Part shown: positions 27,073-35,896 of the stretch, one piece after another
Numbering within the stretch: the stretch's first letter is position 1
How the letters are laid out: every line of letters begins with the position of its first letter
Notes under the pieces: model-generated
Databases searched by the model: none
Told to the model about the DNA's origin: nothing
Seen by the model: the letters and a program-made list of their open reading frames with translations, nothing else
Source: Pseudomonadota bacterium
GTDB lineage: Bacteria; Pseudomonadota; Alphaproteobacteria; SHVP01
Direction: 5' to 3'
DNA: 64,000 nucleotides
Assembly (NCBI GenBank): GCA_027622715.1
Contig: JAQBYN010000006.1
Coordinates: forward strand, 53,424 to 117,423
Position numbers and translations under genes: made by a program

Positions 27073-27623
27073 CGGCTCCCGAAGGTAGAATTGATTCGCA
27101 GCTCGCGCGCGCGGGTTAGAATCGCATTTTCCAGGGTTGGCCCGGTCTCGGCGTCGGGACGGATATCATCCCATTCTCGGGAACCGCCGCGCATTTGTTT
27201 GAACAGCGCCACACGAACTCCGTCGGCGCGCAATCGCTTGTCGAGAATGTAGACTGTCATTTTGAACCGCTCGTTCGGCGTTTCGGGCGGGCTGAACCAG
27301 TCGGTGATAATCACGCCGCCGAATGGATCGGCCGACGCCAGCGGCATGAACGAGATCGTGTCGAGCGAAGCGCGCCACAGGAATGCGTTAACGCCGATCC
27401 CGCCGCCGCCTTGCCCCTCATCGATGCTGTTGCCACCGAACTTGATCCCGTCGTCGCCAGTAAGACGCCCACCCGACTCCGCGACGCTTTTGGGGGCTGA
27501 GATGCCCCGGGCAACTTCGACATAGTCGTCGGCCGGGTCGCGCCAAGCGTTGCTGCACGCCGCGACGGTGACCGCCAGAATGGCCATAAAAACCGGCCGG
27601 ACGTATCGTTGGAATCGAGTCAC
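27069..27623 (-). CDS. DUF3576 lipoprotein
   Basis: A 184-residue predicted outer-membrane lipoprotein. The GTG at 27623, preceded by GAGGGAA, is chosen over an earlier ATG, because it yields a proper leader VTRFQRYVRPVFMAILAVTVAAC with the lipobox VAAC. The mature part carries the DUF3576 pattern IGVNAFLWRASLDTISFMPLASADPFGGVIITDWF and ends RELRINSTF. The function is unknown. In relatives it sits just upstream of leuS; here the peroxiredoxin-oxygenase gene lies between them with a four-base overlap. Confidence 0.88.
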   Translation of the reverse strand: MTRFQRYVRPVFMAILAVTVAACSNAWRDPADDYVEVARGISAPKSVAESGGRLTGDDGIKFGGNSIDEGQGGGGIGVNAFLWRASLDTISFMPLASADPFGGVIITDWFSPPETPNERFKMTVYILDKRLRADGVRVALFKQMRGGSREWDDIRPDAETGPTLENAILTRARELRINSTFGSR

Positions 27624-27760
27624 TGTGCAGGTTCCCTCATTTTGGCAGATACCCCGGCCAGGCGGAAATTCCGACAGCATTATGCTAATACTGATAAACC
27701 CAATATGGCATTTAGCGCCCAAAAAAGAACAGGGTCGGCAAAAGAAATCGGCGGTTCGTC

Positions 27761-28405
27761 ATGAAAATCAAGGTTGAGCTCGACGGCGGCATTCGGCTGC
27801 TTTGGCCGACGCCGGTCCTGCAAAAGATTTTTCCTGGCGCCGAGGCGCTGAACCCACGCCTTGGCGCGATCATCCGGGCGAACCAGAAGCAGGACAGTGG
27901 GATCGGCAAGAGCGTGGTCGCCGGCTGGCATTCCCGTGAAGACGTGATGGCCTGGCCCGAGCTGGAGATCGGGCAACTCCGGGACTGGATTGTCGAGGCC
28001 GTCACAACCGTGATGCTCCCGACCACCGGCAGGGCAGAAAATTCCTTCGCCGCGACGGCGAAGATTTCCGCCTGGGCCAATATCTTGCGCAATGGCGGGG
28101 GCCACCGGATGCATACCCATCCGGGTTGCATGTGGTCTGGGGTTTATTATGTCGAAACCGGCAAGCCCGATCCGGATCAGCCGACATCGGGGCGCCTAGA
28201 ACTGAGCGATCCGCGCACTGCGGTTGAAATGGTGCCAATGCCGGAATCCCCATACGGTCAGCCGGTCCTGATAGACCCTCTTCCAGGGTTGATGGTCGTG
28301 TTCCCGAGCTGGTTGCGGCACATGGTCCACCCTTTTATGGGCAAGGGGTCACGGGTGACCATCGCGTGGAACTTGCTGGTCGAAGAATACAACCCCAAGC
28401 GATGA
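27761..28405 (+). CDS. 2OG-Fe(II) oxygenase family protein (TIGR02466-like)
   Basis: A 214-residue protein with the conserved pattern of the TIGR02466 group: WPTPVLQKIF near the N-terminus, ISAWANILRNGGGHRMHTHPGCMWSGVYYVE in the middle (His-x-His instead of the usual His-x-Asp), and LVVFPSWLRHMVHPF near the end with the distal histidine. It may hydroxylate an unknown substrate. It is transcribed divergently from the DUF3576 gene. No obvious operon partner lies downstream; the porin gene starts 259 bases later. Confidence 0.84.
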   Translation: MKIKVELDGGIRLLWPTPVLQKIFPGAEALNPRLGAIIRANQKQDSGIGKSVVAGWHSREDVMAWPELEIGQLRDWIVEAVTTVMLPTTGRAENSFAATAKISAWANILRNGGGHRMHTHPGCMWSGVYYVETGKPDPDQPTSGRLELSDPRTAVEMVPMPESPYGQPVLIDPLPGLMVVFPSWLRHMVHPFMGKGSRVTIAWNLLVEEYNPKR

Positions 28406-28664
28406 TAAATCAGACACCACACCACTTATACTCGCATTCGCGACCTTAATTCATGAAATTGGCTTTTGGTGACAACCCCAACCAGTCAAACGATAAACCG
28501 ATGTTGTGTCTCCACCGCCACACTGAGCGAATAAAGACACATGCATTCGCTTCAAATACTTGTCTCGCCCGTTCTCTTTGGTTCTAATGCCGCCGTCCAA
28601 GTACGAAACGACAACAATCGCGGCTAACGGGCAATCCGTTGGGCGTCTCTGAGAGAGGTAATTA

Positions 28665-29783
28665 ATGAAAAAGGCACTTATTGGAACCTCGGCGCTCATC
28701 GCCGTGGGTCTCCTGTCGGCGCAAGCCGCAAATGCCGCAGACGCGATCAGCCTTGGTCTGTCGGGCAACTATCGTGTGGTTGGCGGCTTCGTCAACCAGG
28801 ATGACGGCACAGGCCAAGGCGCTGCAAACACACGTAGCCATCAAATCGGTACCGATGGCGCCGTGGCCATCAGTGGGTCAACGACTCTGGATAACGGGAT
28901 GAAAGTCGGCGTTCGAGCCGAACTCGAATTGGCCGATGCGGGTACCGCAGGCGACACCATCGACGAGCACTATATCTGGCTCGAAAATACGGACGCTTGG
29001 GGCCGTATCGAACTCGGTGATCGCGACGGCGCCCACAACAAGATGAACACGCTCGCGCCGTTCGTCTTTGGTGTGTCGATCGTTGGTGTGCAGACCATGC
29101 AGATGGCGACGGCTCCGGCCGGCAGTGGCGGGTTCATCCTGCTTGTGCCGCGGCCGAGCGACGCGACGAAGGTCACCTACTACACGCCGCGTTTCTCTGG
29201 CGTCCAGCTCGGTATGTCCTACACGCCGGATAACGCCGAGAACATCGGCCGCTTTGGTGCTGGTACGACGACCGAGAACGATGCCGGTGCGCTCGACTCG
29301 TTCATCGACGTCGGTGCCAACTGGAACGGCAAGCTCGGTGACGCGTCGGTTCGCGTTTCCGGTGCCTACTCGACGGCTTCGGCCGAAGCGACAGCCAGCA
29401 AAGACCTCACCGAGTGGAGCGTTGGTCTGAACGTCGGGATGAATGGCTGGGCGTTCGGTGCGCAGTACAGGGACGAGGAAGACACCGGCGCTGGTGGCTT
29501 GAGCACAGTTGCTGAGCTTGAGCGTATTAGCTGGAAGATTTCCGGCACGTACGCGACCGGTCCTTGGCTCCTCGGCATTGAGTATGCTCAGGAAGACACA
29601 GAGGTGACCACCACGACCGAAGACCAAGTCACGGTCTGGGGCGTTGGTGCGAAGCGGACTCTGGGCCCGGGCGTAAGCGCTGGTCTGGCCGTTCACATCT
29701 GGGAGTGGGAAGACGACGCGAATGCCGTCGCCGCTCAGAACGATGCGACGGAAATCTTGCTCATCACCGAGATCAGCTTCTAA
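28665..29783 (+). CDS. Gram-negative porin
   Basis: A 372-residue outer-membrane beta-barrel. The signal peptide is MKKALIGTSALIAVGLLSAQAANA, followed by ADAISLGLSGNYRVVGGFVNQ, and the rest alternates aromatic and small residues in barrel strands, with IWLENTDAWGRIELGDRDGAHNKM matching the L3/PEFGG-like constriction part of porins. It ends with ...LITEISF, the C-terminal aromatic needed for BAM recognition. A strong terminator follows at 29805-29836. The AGAGAGG ribosome-binding site before the ATG and the strong terminator fit an abundant protein. Confidence 0.94.
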   Translation: MKKALIGTSALIAVGLLSAQAANAADAISLGLSGNYRVVGGFVNQDDGTGQGAANTRSHQIGTDGAVAISGSTTLDNGMKVGVRAELELADAGTAGDTIDEHYIWLENTDAWGRIELGDRDGAHNKMNTLAPFVFGVSIVGVQTMQMATAPAGSGGFILLVPRPSDATKVTYYTPRFSGVQLGMSYTPDNAENIGRFGAGTTTENDAGALDSFIDVGANWNGKLGDASVRVSGAYSTASAEATASKDLTEWSVGLNVGMNGWAFGAQYRDEEDTGAGGLSTVAELERISWKISGTYATGPWLLGIEYAQEDTEVTTTTEDQVTVWGVGAKRTLGPGVSAGLAVHIWEWEDDANAVAAQNDATEILLITEISF

Positions 29784-29804
29784 TTTAGCTGAATCACGAG
29801 ATGG

Positions 29805-29836
29805 AAAAGGGCGGACTTCGGTCCGCCCTTTTTTTG
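29805..29836 (+). terminator. Rho-independent terminator of the porin gene
   Basis: A perfect 12-bp stem (29805-29816 with 29821-29832) closes a UUCG tetraloop with a C-G closing pair, the extra-stable arrangement, and is followed by a run of seven T. It is the clearest terminator in the window. Confidence 0.95.
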
Positions 29837-29867
29837 TCAGCCGTCCATCGTTGGGCAGGCGTTGCGC

Positions 29868-30473
29868 TCAGGCGGTAAACGCACCGATGGCCGCGATCCC
29901 GACGGCGCCGGTTGCCGCGAGACGTCCCGCGGTCGTTGCGGTGATGCCCCCCAGCGCATAGACCGGGACCGGACTGCGATGGGCGAGTGCCGCAAACCGG
30001 CACGCACCAATGCCCGTCGCGCCGGGATGACTGGCCGTCGCAAAGACCGGCGACAGCAGCACAGCGTCGGCGCCGTGCCGGTGGGCCGCCACCAGTGCGC
30101 GCCAGCTGTGCGCCGCCGCAGTCACCAGGAACCCGCGCCGGGCATGGCGCGCCGATCCCGCGCGTGCAGCCAGTCTTTCCGGAAAATGAACCCCGTGGGC
30201 TCCAACGGTTTGGGCCAACGCCACATCGCCGCCGACGATTAAGCGCAGCCGTGCGGCGCGGCAAGCAGCGGCCAGAGCGTAGGCGAGATCCCGGCGATCG
30301 GGCGCGCGGTAATGCCGCAGCAGCACCGCATCGCCGGCGCGCAGACCGGCCATTGCCGCGAGCGGGTCGGGCATGCGTTGTTCATCGGTCACCAAAATGA
30401 CGGGCGGCAATCGACCAACGAATCCGGCGCGCAAATTGAGGCGGTCGGCCCGCTCTGTTAGGCTCACTGGCAT
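29868..30473 (-). CDS. Thiamine-phosphate synthase-like protein
   Basis: A 201-residue TIM-barrel of the ThiE/TenI superfamily. LPPVILVTDEQRMPDPLAAMAGLRAGDAVLLRHY, then AHGVHFPERLA, AAHSWRALVAAHRHGADAVLLSPVFATASHPG and VYALGGI show the family pattern. The pyrophosphate loop of true ThiE is shortened, so it may be a TenI-like or degenerate member. The start at 30473 gives a normal length; the longer frame is unsupported. It is divergent from yggS, the starts being about 15 bases apart. Confidence 0.8.
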   Translation of the reverse strand: MPVSLTERADRLNLRAGFVGRLPPVILVTDEQRMPDPLAAMAGLRAGDAVLLRHYRAPDRRDLAYALAAACRAARLRLIVGGDVALAQTVGAHGVHFPERLAARAGSARHARRGFLVTAAAHSWRALVAAHRHGADAVLLSPVFATASHPGATGIGACRFAALAHRSPVPVYALGGITATTAGRLAATGAVGIAAIGAFTA

Positions 30474-30487
30474 TGCGAGACCATAGC

Positions 30488-31213
30488 GTGACCTCTCCTC
30501 CCACCGCCACGGCGGACCCACATACCGACGAAGTTGCCGCCCGTCTGGGCGCGGTTGCTGCGCGGATTCGCGCGGCGGCCGACGCATCGGGGCGCGCCGC
30601 CGACCAGGTGCGCTTGATTGCCGTCTCTAAAACCCACGACGCACACCACGTTTCGCCCGCCCTCGTCGCGAGCCATCGGTTGTTTGGGGAAAACCGCGTG
30701 CAGGAGGCCGCCGCCAAGTGGCCGTCGTTACGCGCCGCGTACCCCGACCTCGCGTTGCATCTGATCGGCCCGTTGCAGACCAACAAAGTGCGCGAAGCGG
30801 TGGCGCTGTTCGACGTCATCCAGACCGTCGATCGCCCCAAACTCGCCCGCTTGATCGCCCAGGAATGCGCCAATACCGGGCGCGCCGTTGAGTGCTTCAT
30901 TCAAGTGAACACTGGCGAGGAGCCGCAGAAGGGCGGCATCGCACCCACGGCCGCGCCGGCATTTATCGATCAATGCCGCGATGACTTCGGTCTCGTTGTC
31001 ACCGGTTTGATGTGCATTCCGCCACACGACGACGAGCCTGCACCGCACTTCGCGCTGCTGGCTGACTTGGCTGCCCGGCACGGGTTGCCCCGCCTGTCGA
31101 TGGGTATGAGCGCTGACTTTGAAATAGCGATTGCGTTCGGCGCGACCGATGTGCGTGTCGGCACGGCGATCTTCGGCACCCGCCCGCAGGCGGGCGATCC
31201 GATTACGCCATAA
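30488..31213 (+). CDS. yggS: Pyridoxal-phosphate homeostasis protein YggS (PLPBP)
   Basis: A 241-residue PLP-binding barrel. RLIAVSKTHDAHHV contains the PLP lysine, then GENRVQEAAAKWPSL, LHLIGPLQTNKVREAV, VECFIQVNTGEEPQKGGI, and SMGMSADFEIAIAFGATDVRVGTAIFG are signature stretches. It buffers free PLP and affects amino-acid homeostasis. The GTG at 30488 is chosen as start since the earlier TTG overlaps the divergent ThiE-like start. It ends by overlapping the convergent L,D-transpeptidase gene by about 11 bases. Confidence 0.95.
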   Translation: MTSPPTATADPHTDEVAARLGAVAARIRAAADASGRAADQVRLIAVSKTHDAHHVSPALVASHRLFGENRVQEAAAKWPSLRAAYPDLALHLIGPLQTNKVREAVALFDVIQTVDRPKLARLIAQECANTGRAVECFIQVNTGEEPQKGGIAPTAAPAFIDQCRDDFGLVVTGLMCIPPHDDEPAPHFALLADLAARHGLPRLSMGMSADFEIAIAFGATDVRVGTAIFGTRPQAGDPITP

Positions 31214-31694
31214 TACAAATCTGCGATTGGCGGTTGCAGTTGGCGAGAACGTCGAGCAAATCCTCGCGTGCCAAAGCGATGCAGCCTTCCGTCGGCGCGT
31301 AGTCCGGTTGGGCCACATGTAAAAAGATGGCGCTGCCGCACCCCGGCACGACCGGTGAGTCGTTATGTCCAAGAACGACGATCAAATCGTAGAGAGAGTC
31401 ATCGCGCCAGAGCCGCTCAGCGCTGGCAGGGTGCGGCAGGGTGACCTGCTGGTTGTACGCATCGTCGTCGGGGGCGTCACACCAGCCTTGGTTGGGATCG
31501 AGCGGCAAGACCGGCAATCCGGTCGCCGGCGCCTGCATCCGATCGGGACGAAAGAGGACGCGGCGTAGCGCGAAGCACCCGAGCGGTGACGCGTGGTCGC
31601 CTTCACGCTTCGTTGCGGCGATCCCGGCGCGGCCGACGGCGCAGCGGTACGTCAGGCCGCGCCACTTCAAGTGACCCGGCGGGCTGACCGACAT
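31203..31694 (-). CDS. L,D-transpeptidase family protein (YkuD domain)
   Basis: A 163-residue YkuD-like protein. SPPGHLKWRGLTYRCAVGRAGI and KREGDHASPLGCFALRRVLFRPDRM lead to the catalytic part IFLHVAQPDYAPTEGCIALAREDL, with the His and the TEGC cysteine, which would form 3-3 cross-links or attach lipoprotein to peptidoglycan. No signal peptide is visible with this start, so it may act in an unusual location or be an uncharacterised subgroup. The start at 31694 gives the family's SPPGHL opening. It follows a hypothetical gene, 95 bases downstream. Confidence 0.86.
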   Translation of the reverse strand: MSVSPPGHLKWRGLTYRCAVGRAGIAATKREGDHASPLGCFALRRVLFRPDRMQAPATGLPVLPLDPNQGWCDAPDDDAYNQQVTLPHPASAERLWRDDSLYDLIVVLGHNDSPVVPGCGSAIFLHVAQPDYAPTEGCIALAREDLLDVLANCNRQSQICIMA

Positions 31695-31789
31695 AATGTT
31701 CGATGGCGGCATGCTAGTGACCAACGTAGCAAGAAATTGCGGGACGGGACGCGGCACGGCCGCCGGTAAGGAAACGGTAACAACCAAGT

Positions 31790-32644
31790 TTAATCCTCCA
31801 CACGACTCGAGGCCGTCTTGTCAGTCGGGACCGCCGCCTCGGCCGCCCGTTGATAAGATCGAAAAATGCTGGCCAGCTCGGCCGCTGAATACTCGCCGGA
31901 TTTCCGACCGTCGGCCTGGGTCGGTCCGCCGGCGGCGGGCGCCGGCGGCGACAAAGGCGCCGCAAACAAATTCGGCCGGGGCGCGCGCCCAGGCTGCGGC
32001 ACGATCGGCGCAGTGGACTGTGCGGCGGGAGACCCTCGGGCGACCGACAGATCGCGGCGCAGCGCCGATAGCGCATCGGTGTTACTCGGCACGGGCGGCG
32101 CACTCGCGGATGGCGACCGCAGGTCGCTACGCAAGGCCGCCAGAGCAATGGCATTCGCGCTGGGTTCGGCTTGGCGGGTGATTGCCGCGGCCCGGTCGCC
32201 GAGCGTCGCAGCGACCGAGCGATCTTGGCTGGCGGCCCCATCGGTCGCCGATGTCGTGGCTGCTGCCACGGCAAGTGTCGCGTCAGGCCGGTTACCGTCA
32301 CCCGGCAACAGCGCCAGCATGTGCCCGCCCAGGTCGCGGCCCGTTGCACTTTCAATCACGGTATTGACGAGCCCGGACAAGAAGCCGAGGGGACCGCCGA
32401 ACACACCATCGCCGGCCATGCGTGCAGCAGGGCTGATGTCATCGCCCGTCAGGTTACGATAGATGGTCGAAACCACCGGGATATGCTGGAGCGGATTGAG
32501 CGTATCGAGCAGATCGCCAAAGCGAAGCCCGTCGGCGCCCCAAAACTTCGAATCCGGTTTTACCGCGGGCATCGCGGCGACGGGATCGGCGAAGCGTGCG
32601 CTGGGGTCGATCGTCGGTTCGGAGAGTGAGGGGGACAGGCTCAT
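31790..32644 (-). CDS. Hypothetical protein with conserved N-terminal block and proline-rich tail
   Basis: 284 residues that I cannot assign to a named family. A conserved-looking block (roughly residues 40-105) reads NPLQHIPVVSTIYRNLTGDD, then ISPAARMAGDGVFGGPLGF, which resembles a family often seen in Rhodospirillales genomes. The middle is low-complexity Ala/Pro/Ser, and the end holds EYSAAELASIFRSYQRAAE, probably helical. No signal peptide or membrane segment. The start at 32644 was taken because the frame further upstream is unlike the rest. It precedes the L,D-transpeptidase gene on the same strand. Confidence 0.62.
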   Translation of the reverse strand: MSLSPSLSEPTIDPSARFADPVAAMPAVKPDSKFWGADGLRFGDLLDTLNPLQHIPVVSTIYRNLTGDDISPAARMAGDGVFGGPLGFLSGLVNTVIESATGRDLGGHMLALLPGDGNRPDATLAVAAATTSATDGAASQDRSVAATLGDRAAAITRQAEPSANAIALAALRSDLRSPSASAPPVPSNTDALSALRRDLSVARGSPAAQSTAPIVPQPGRAPRPNLFAAPLSPPAPAAGGPTQADGRKSGEYSAAELASIFRSYQRAAEAAVPTDKTASSRVED

Positions 32645-32830
32645 GGCTGTACACACACTAGCAATCTCCGCGCCATGCCAAAGCCCAGTAATCGGGGTGG
32701 TTTTGCAGCGCGCTCGCGCGGCGCCTGGGCATCGAGGCACAAACTACCAGGACGTCCCGGCGGAATTGCCGAGCCAGGATCAGTAGGGTTTACAACGACT
32801 TAACGCGCCAGCGTCAGGTGTACGCGTCCG

Positions 32831-33943
32831 CTACAACTGGTGGCCATGCTGGGCTTTGGTTTCGAGGTAGCGCTGGTTGTGGTTGTTGGGAGGAAACGCG
32901 TGGGCGACACGCTCAGTCACATCGATCCCGAGACGCGTCAAACCCGTCACCTTGGCTGGGTTGTTGGTGAGCAAGCGAATTTTGGTAAAGCCCAAATGAC
33001 GCAACATTTCGGCGGCGGGCTGGAAAACCCGTTCATCGTCCTCGAAGCCGAGACGCCGGTTCGCTTCCATGGTGTCGAAGCCCTGATCTTGTAGCGCGTA
33101 GGCCCGTAGCTTGTTGATGAGGCCGATACCGCGGCCTTCTTGCGCAAGATAGAGCAGCACACCGGCGCCGGCGTCTTGCATCAATTGGATGGCGCCGCGG
33201 AGCTGTTGCCCGCAATCGCAGCGCAGGCTGGCCAGCAGGTCCCCGGTGAAACATTCCGAATGAAGCCGCACCAAAGTCGGCGCATCGGCATGGGGCCTGC
33301 CGACGATAATGGCGACATGTTCGATCCCGGCGTCGGCCGGGCGAAAGGCGACGATCCTCGTCGTTTCCGAATCGGCCAGCGGCACCTGGGCACCGGAGAC
33401 CGGCGTCAGGGTGCGGGCGGTCTCGACCTCAAAGTCGTCAATCGCGGCGGCGTCGGCCAAGAGCAGATCATGGGCTGCCGCCCAGACCGATGGATCGACG
33501 TTCTCCGGCAGCGCCGCAAAGACCACGGCCGGCAACAACCGAGCCCGCTTGCACAATATCAACGCCGCGCTCGCCACACTAAGGTCTTGCGGCGCGACCC
33601 GAAACGGGCCGCGCAGGGGGTGATCCAGGTCGCTCGTCGGGTCGGCCAGGCTGCGCAGGGTGGCAGAATCGATATGCGGTGAAATCGCGAGGACGACGCT
33701 CGTCTGGCCGGTGGGCGCGATATTGAGCACCGCGGCGCGCTGTGCGGTAATTGCCAAATGGCGAGGGTCCAGGCCGAGTTCGCTCAGCGGTTTCAGCCCA
33801 TCCTCGGCAAATTCCGTGGCCAGGATCGCCAAAGCGTTCGCCCCGTCGCGAACGACGACAGGGGTGCCCCGGCGCAGATCCGCGATGGCGCGCATGACGG
33901 CCCGGTGGTCCCGTGCTGAGGATTGGTCTGGTTTCAAACGCAT
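32831..33943 (-). CDS. ribA: GTP cyclohydrolase II RibA with a degenerate N-terminal DHBP-synthase-like half
   Basis: A 370-residue protein. The C-terminal GTP cyclohydrolase II domain is intact: RLHSECFTGDLLASLRCDCGQQL (three zinc cysteines), LLYLAQEGRGIGLINKLRAYALQDQGFDTMEANRRLGF, and LLTNNPAKV. It opens the imidazole ring of GTP, the first step of riboflavin synthesis. Residues 1-165 look like a RibB remnant (AIADLRRGTPVVVRD), but the acidic metal motif DDExRENEGD is absent, so the DHBP-synthase half is inactive. No other riboflavin genes are near. Confidence 0.93.
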   Translation of the reverse strand: MRLKPDQSSARDHRAVMRAIADLRRGTPVVVRDGANALAILATEFAEDGLKPLSELGLDPRHLAITAQRAAVLNIAPTGQTSVVLAISPHIDSATLRSLADPTSDLDHPLRGPFRVAPQDLSVASAALILCKRARLLPAVVFAALPENVDPSVWAAAHDLLLADAAAIDDFEVETARTLTPVSGAQVPLADSETTRIVAFRPADAGIEHVAIIVGRPHADAPTLVRLHSECFTGDLLASLRCDCGQQLRGAIQLMQDAGAGVLLYLAQEGRGIGLINKLRAYALQDQGFDTMEANRRLGFEDDERVFQPAAEMLRHLGFTKIRLLTNNPAKVTGLTRLGIDVTERVAHAFPPNNHNQRYLETKAQHGHQL

Positions 33944-34189
33944 CGCCTCTGATTGAGCGGCATCCTACAACGCACGCGAGCGGGTTGCCGGTTCCACGAA
34001 TATGCCGCCCATAGATCGGACAGACCCTGGGGCCAAAGCAAGATAACGGGGTAAACAAGTCGTGTAGCACACTGCGAGTGCTGGAAGCCTGGGTTAAGAG
34101 AGCCTAAGTCCCTTAGACCACCCGTTTTTTTGAAGGGACTGGGAATGTTAGGATTTCAGGAATCGCGATCTTTGACGGGGATGAAGCAT

Positions 34190-34882
34190 ATGACGGTGAG
34201 CAAGCGCATTCTTTTGGTGGACGATGACGAGCCATTGCGCAGCGCTCTCGCAGAGCAGCTGGCGCTGCACGAAGAATTTGACGTGATATCCAGCGGCACC
34301 GGTCACGATGCGCTTGAAAAGGCCAAAGTCGAAACCTTCGACATGGTTTTGCTCGATGTTGGATTGCCCGATATCGATGGCCGTGAGGTATGCCGTCTTT
34401 TGCGCCGCGCGAATGTCAACGTTCCCATTATCATGTTGACCGGCGCCGACAGCGATTCCGACCAAATCCTGGGTCTGGACTCGGGCGCCAACGACTATGT
34501 CACCAAGCCTTTTCGATTGGGCATCCTATTGGCCCGTATGCGGGCGCAGCTCCGCCAACACGAGCAAAGCGAAGACGCCACCTTCGCGATTGGCCCGTAT
34601 AGCTTCCGGCCAGCCGCTAAGATGCTGTTTCTGGACGGTGAGAAAAAGACCAAGGTTCGTCTCACCGAAAAAGAAACCGCGATCCTCAAATACCTCTGCC
34701 GGATCGGCAACAAAGTGGTGCAACGGGACGTTTTGCTGTCGCAGGTGTGGGGCTACAACGCGGGTGTCACGACTCATACCCTGGAAACCCACATCTATCG
34801 CCTGCGCCAAAAGATTGAGGCCGATCCGTCGAACGCCACACTGCTGGTCACCGAGCCAGGCGGTTATCGTTTGAACGCCTAA
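34190..34882 (+). CDS. Two-component response regulator, OmpR family
   Basis: 230 residues. A receiver domain (RILLVDDDEPLRSALAEQL, phospho-acceptor Asp in MVLLDVGLPDIDGREV, conserved Lys in GANDYVTKPF) is followed by an OmpR-type winged-helix domain (VRLTEKETAILKYLCR, then THTLETHIYRLRQKI, GGYRLNA). No histidine kinase lies nearby, so it is an orphan regulator. The ATG at 34190 gives MTVSKRILLVDDD, but an ATG at 34145 with AGGGA upstream would add 15 residues and is a real alternative. An MBL hydrolase gene starts 89 bases after it. Confidence 0.92.
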   Translation: MTVSKRILLVDDDEPLRSALAEQLALHEEFDVISSGTGHDALEKAKVETFDMVLLDVGLPDIDGREVCRLLRRANVNVPIIMLTGADSDSDQILGLDSGANDYVTKPFRLGILLARMRAQLRQHEQSEDATFAIGPYSFRPAAKMLFLDGEKKTKVRLTEKETAILKYLCRIGNKVVQRDVLLSQVWGYNAGVTTHTLETHIYRLRQKIEADPSNATLLVTEPGGYRLNA

Positions 34883-34971
34883 TCGAGCTTATATATCAGT
34901 CTGTTATAAGGGTCTGCCCTAGGCTGCTAGAGGGCAATTGGTCCTTTTCATTCACAGGTCCGTAAGCGAGA

Positions 34972-35856
34972 ATGCCGAACGATTTTCGGGAGTCGGCAAC
35001 ATTGTCTGGTAACGATTTCTTTATTCGGTTCTGGGGCGTGCGCGGGAGTGTGGCATGCTCGGCGCCGGACATTGTCAAATACGGCGGTAACACGTCGACC
35101 CTAGAAATATGGTGCGGCGACAACCTGTTGATGTTCGATGCCGGGACCGGCCTGCGCTATCTCGGCAATAGTCTCGTCGGCAAGAAAAATCTCAAGGCCA
35201 GCCTCTACCTGACCCATACCCATTTCGATCATGTGTGCGGGCTGCCGTTTTTCCGTCCCGCCTTCATGCCGACCAACGAGTTTCAGATTTGGGCCGGTCA
35301 CCTCCTGCCTAAACACACGATCCGTTACGCATTGACCGAGTTGATGATGGCGCCGTTGTTTCCGGTTCCGCTTGAAATTTTTCAATGCAAACTATCGTTT
35401 CATGATTTCGAGGCAGGCACCGCGCTCCACCCGTACCCGGATGTCGAGGTGCAGACCTGCGCGCTCAATCATCCCAATGGTGCGACCGGCTATAGGGTCA
35501 ATTATCAGGGCAAATCGATCTGCTATTTGACCGACACCGAACACACACCCGGCCAGCCGGACCAAAAAATCCTAGATCTGATCGACGGTGCCGATCTGGT
35601 GATTTACGACGGCATGTACTCCGACGATGAGTACAAGAACCGTGTCGGTTGGGGGCATTCGTCGTGGCAAGAGGGCGCGCGCCTGTGCGAGCTCGCGAAT
35701 GTCAAACAGTATTGCGTTTTTCATCATGACCCCGATCATGGCGACGACTATATGGACGGGATCGCCAAGCAGGTCGACGAGATGCGGCCCGGATCGTTGG
35801 TCGCCCGTGAGGGCATGATTCTGCGGCCCGGAAATCCGGAACCAAGCTTCGCCTAA
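34972..35856 (+). CDS. MBL-fold metallo-hydrolase, cyclic phosphodiesterase-like
   Basis: A 294-residue metallo-beta-lactamase-fold protein of the phosphoribosyl cyclic phosphodiesterase / RNase Z-like branch. FIRFWGVRGSVACSAPDIVKYGGNTSTLEI is typical of this branch, YLTHTHFDHVCGLPFF gives the metal site, and IDGADLVIYDGMYSDDEY with a later FHHDPDHGDDYMD supply the distal ligands. It would hydrolyse a phosphodiester or related small molecule, possibly a nucleotide signal. It follows the response regulator gene on the same strand and is followed by a methyltransferase. Confidence 0.84.
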   Translation: MPNDFRESATLSGNDFFIRFWGVRGSVACSAPDIVKYGGNTSTLEIWCGDNLLMFDAGTGLRYLGNSLVGKKNLKASLYLTHTHFDHVCGLPFFRPAFMPTNEFQIWAGHLLPKHTIRYALTELMMAPLFPVPLEIFQCKLSFHDFEAGTALHPYPDVEVQTCALNHPNGATGYRVNYQGKSICYLTDTEHTPGQPDQKILDLIDGADLVIYDGMYSDDEYKNRVGWGHSSWQEGARLCELANVKQYCVFHHDPDHGDDYMDGIAKQVDEMRPGSLVAREGMILRPGNPEPSFA

Positions 35857-35896
35857 TTCGCGCTGCCTCGCGTAGCGCATGGCATAAGGGTCGGCT

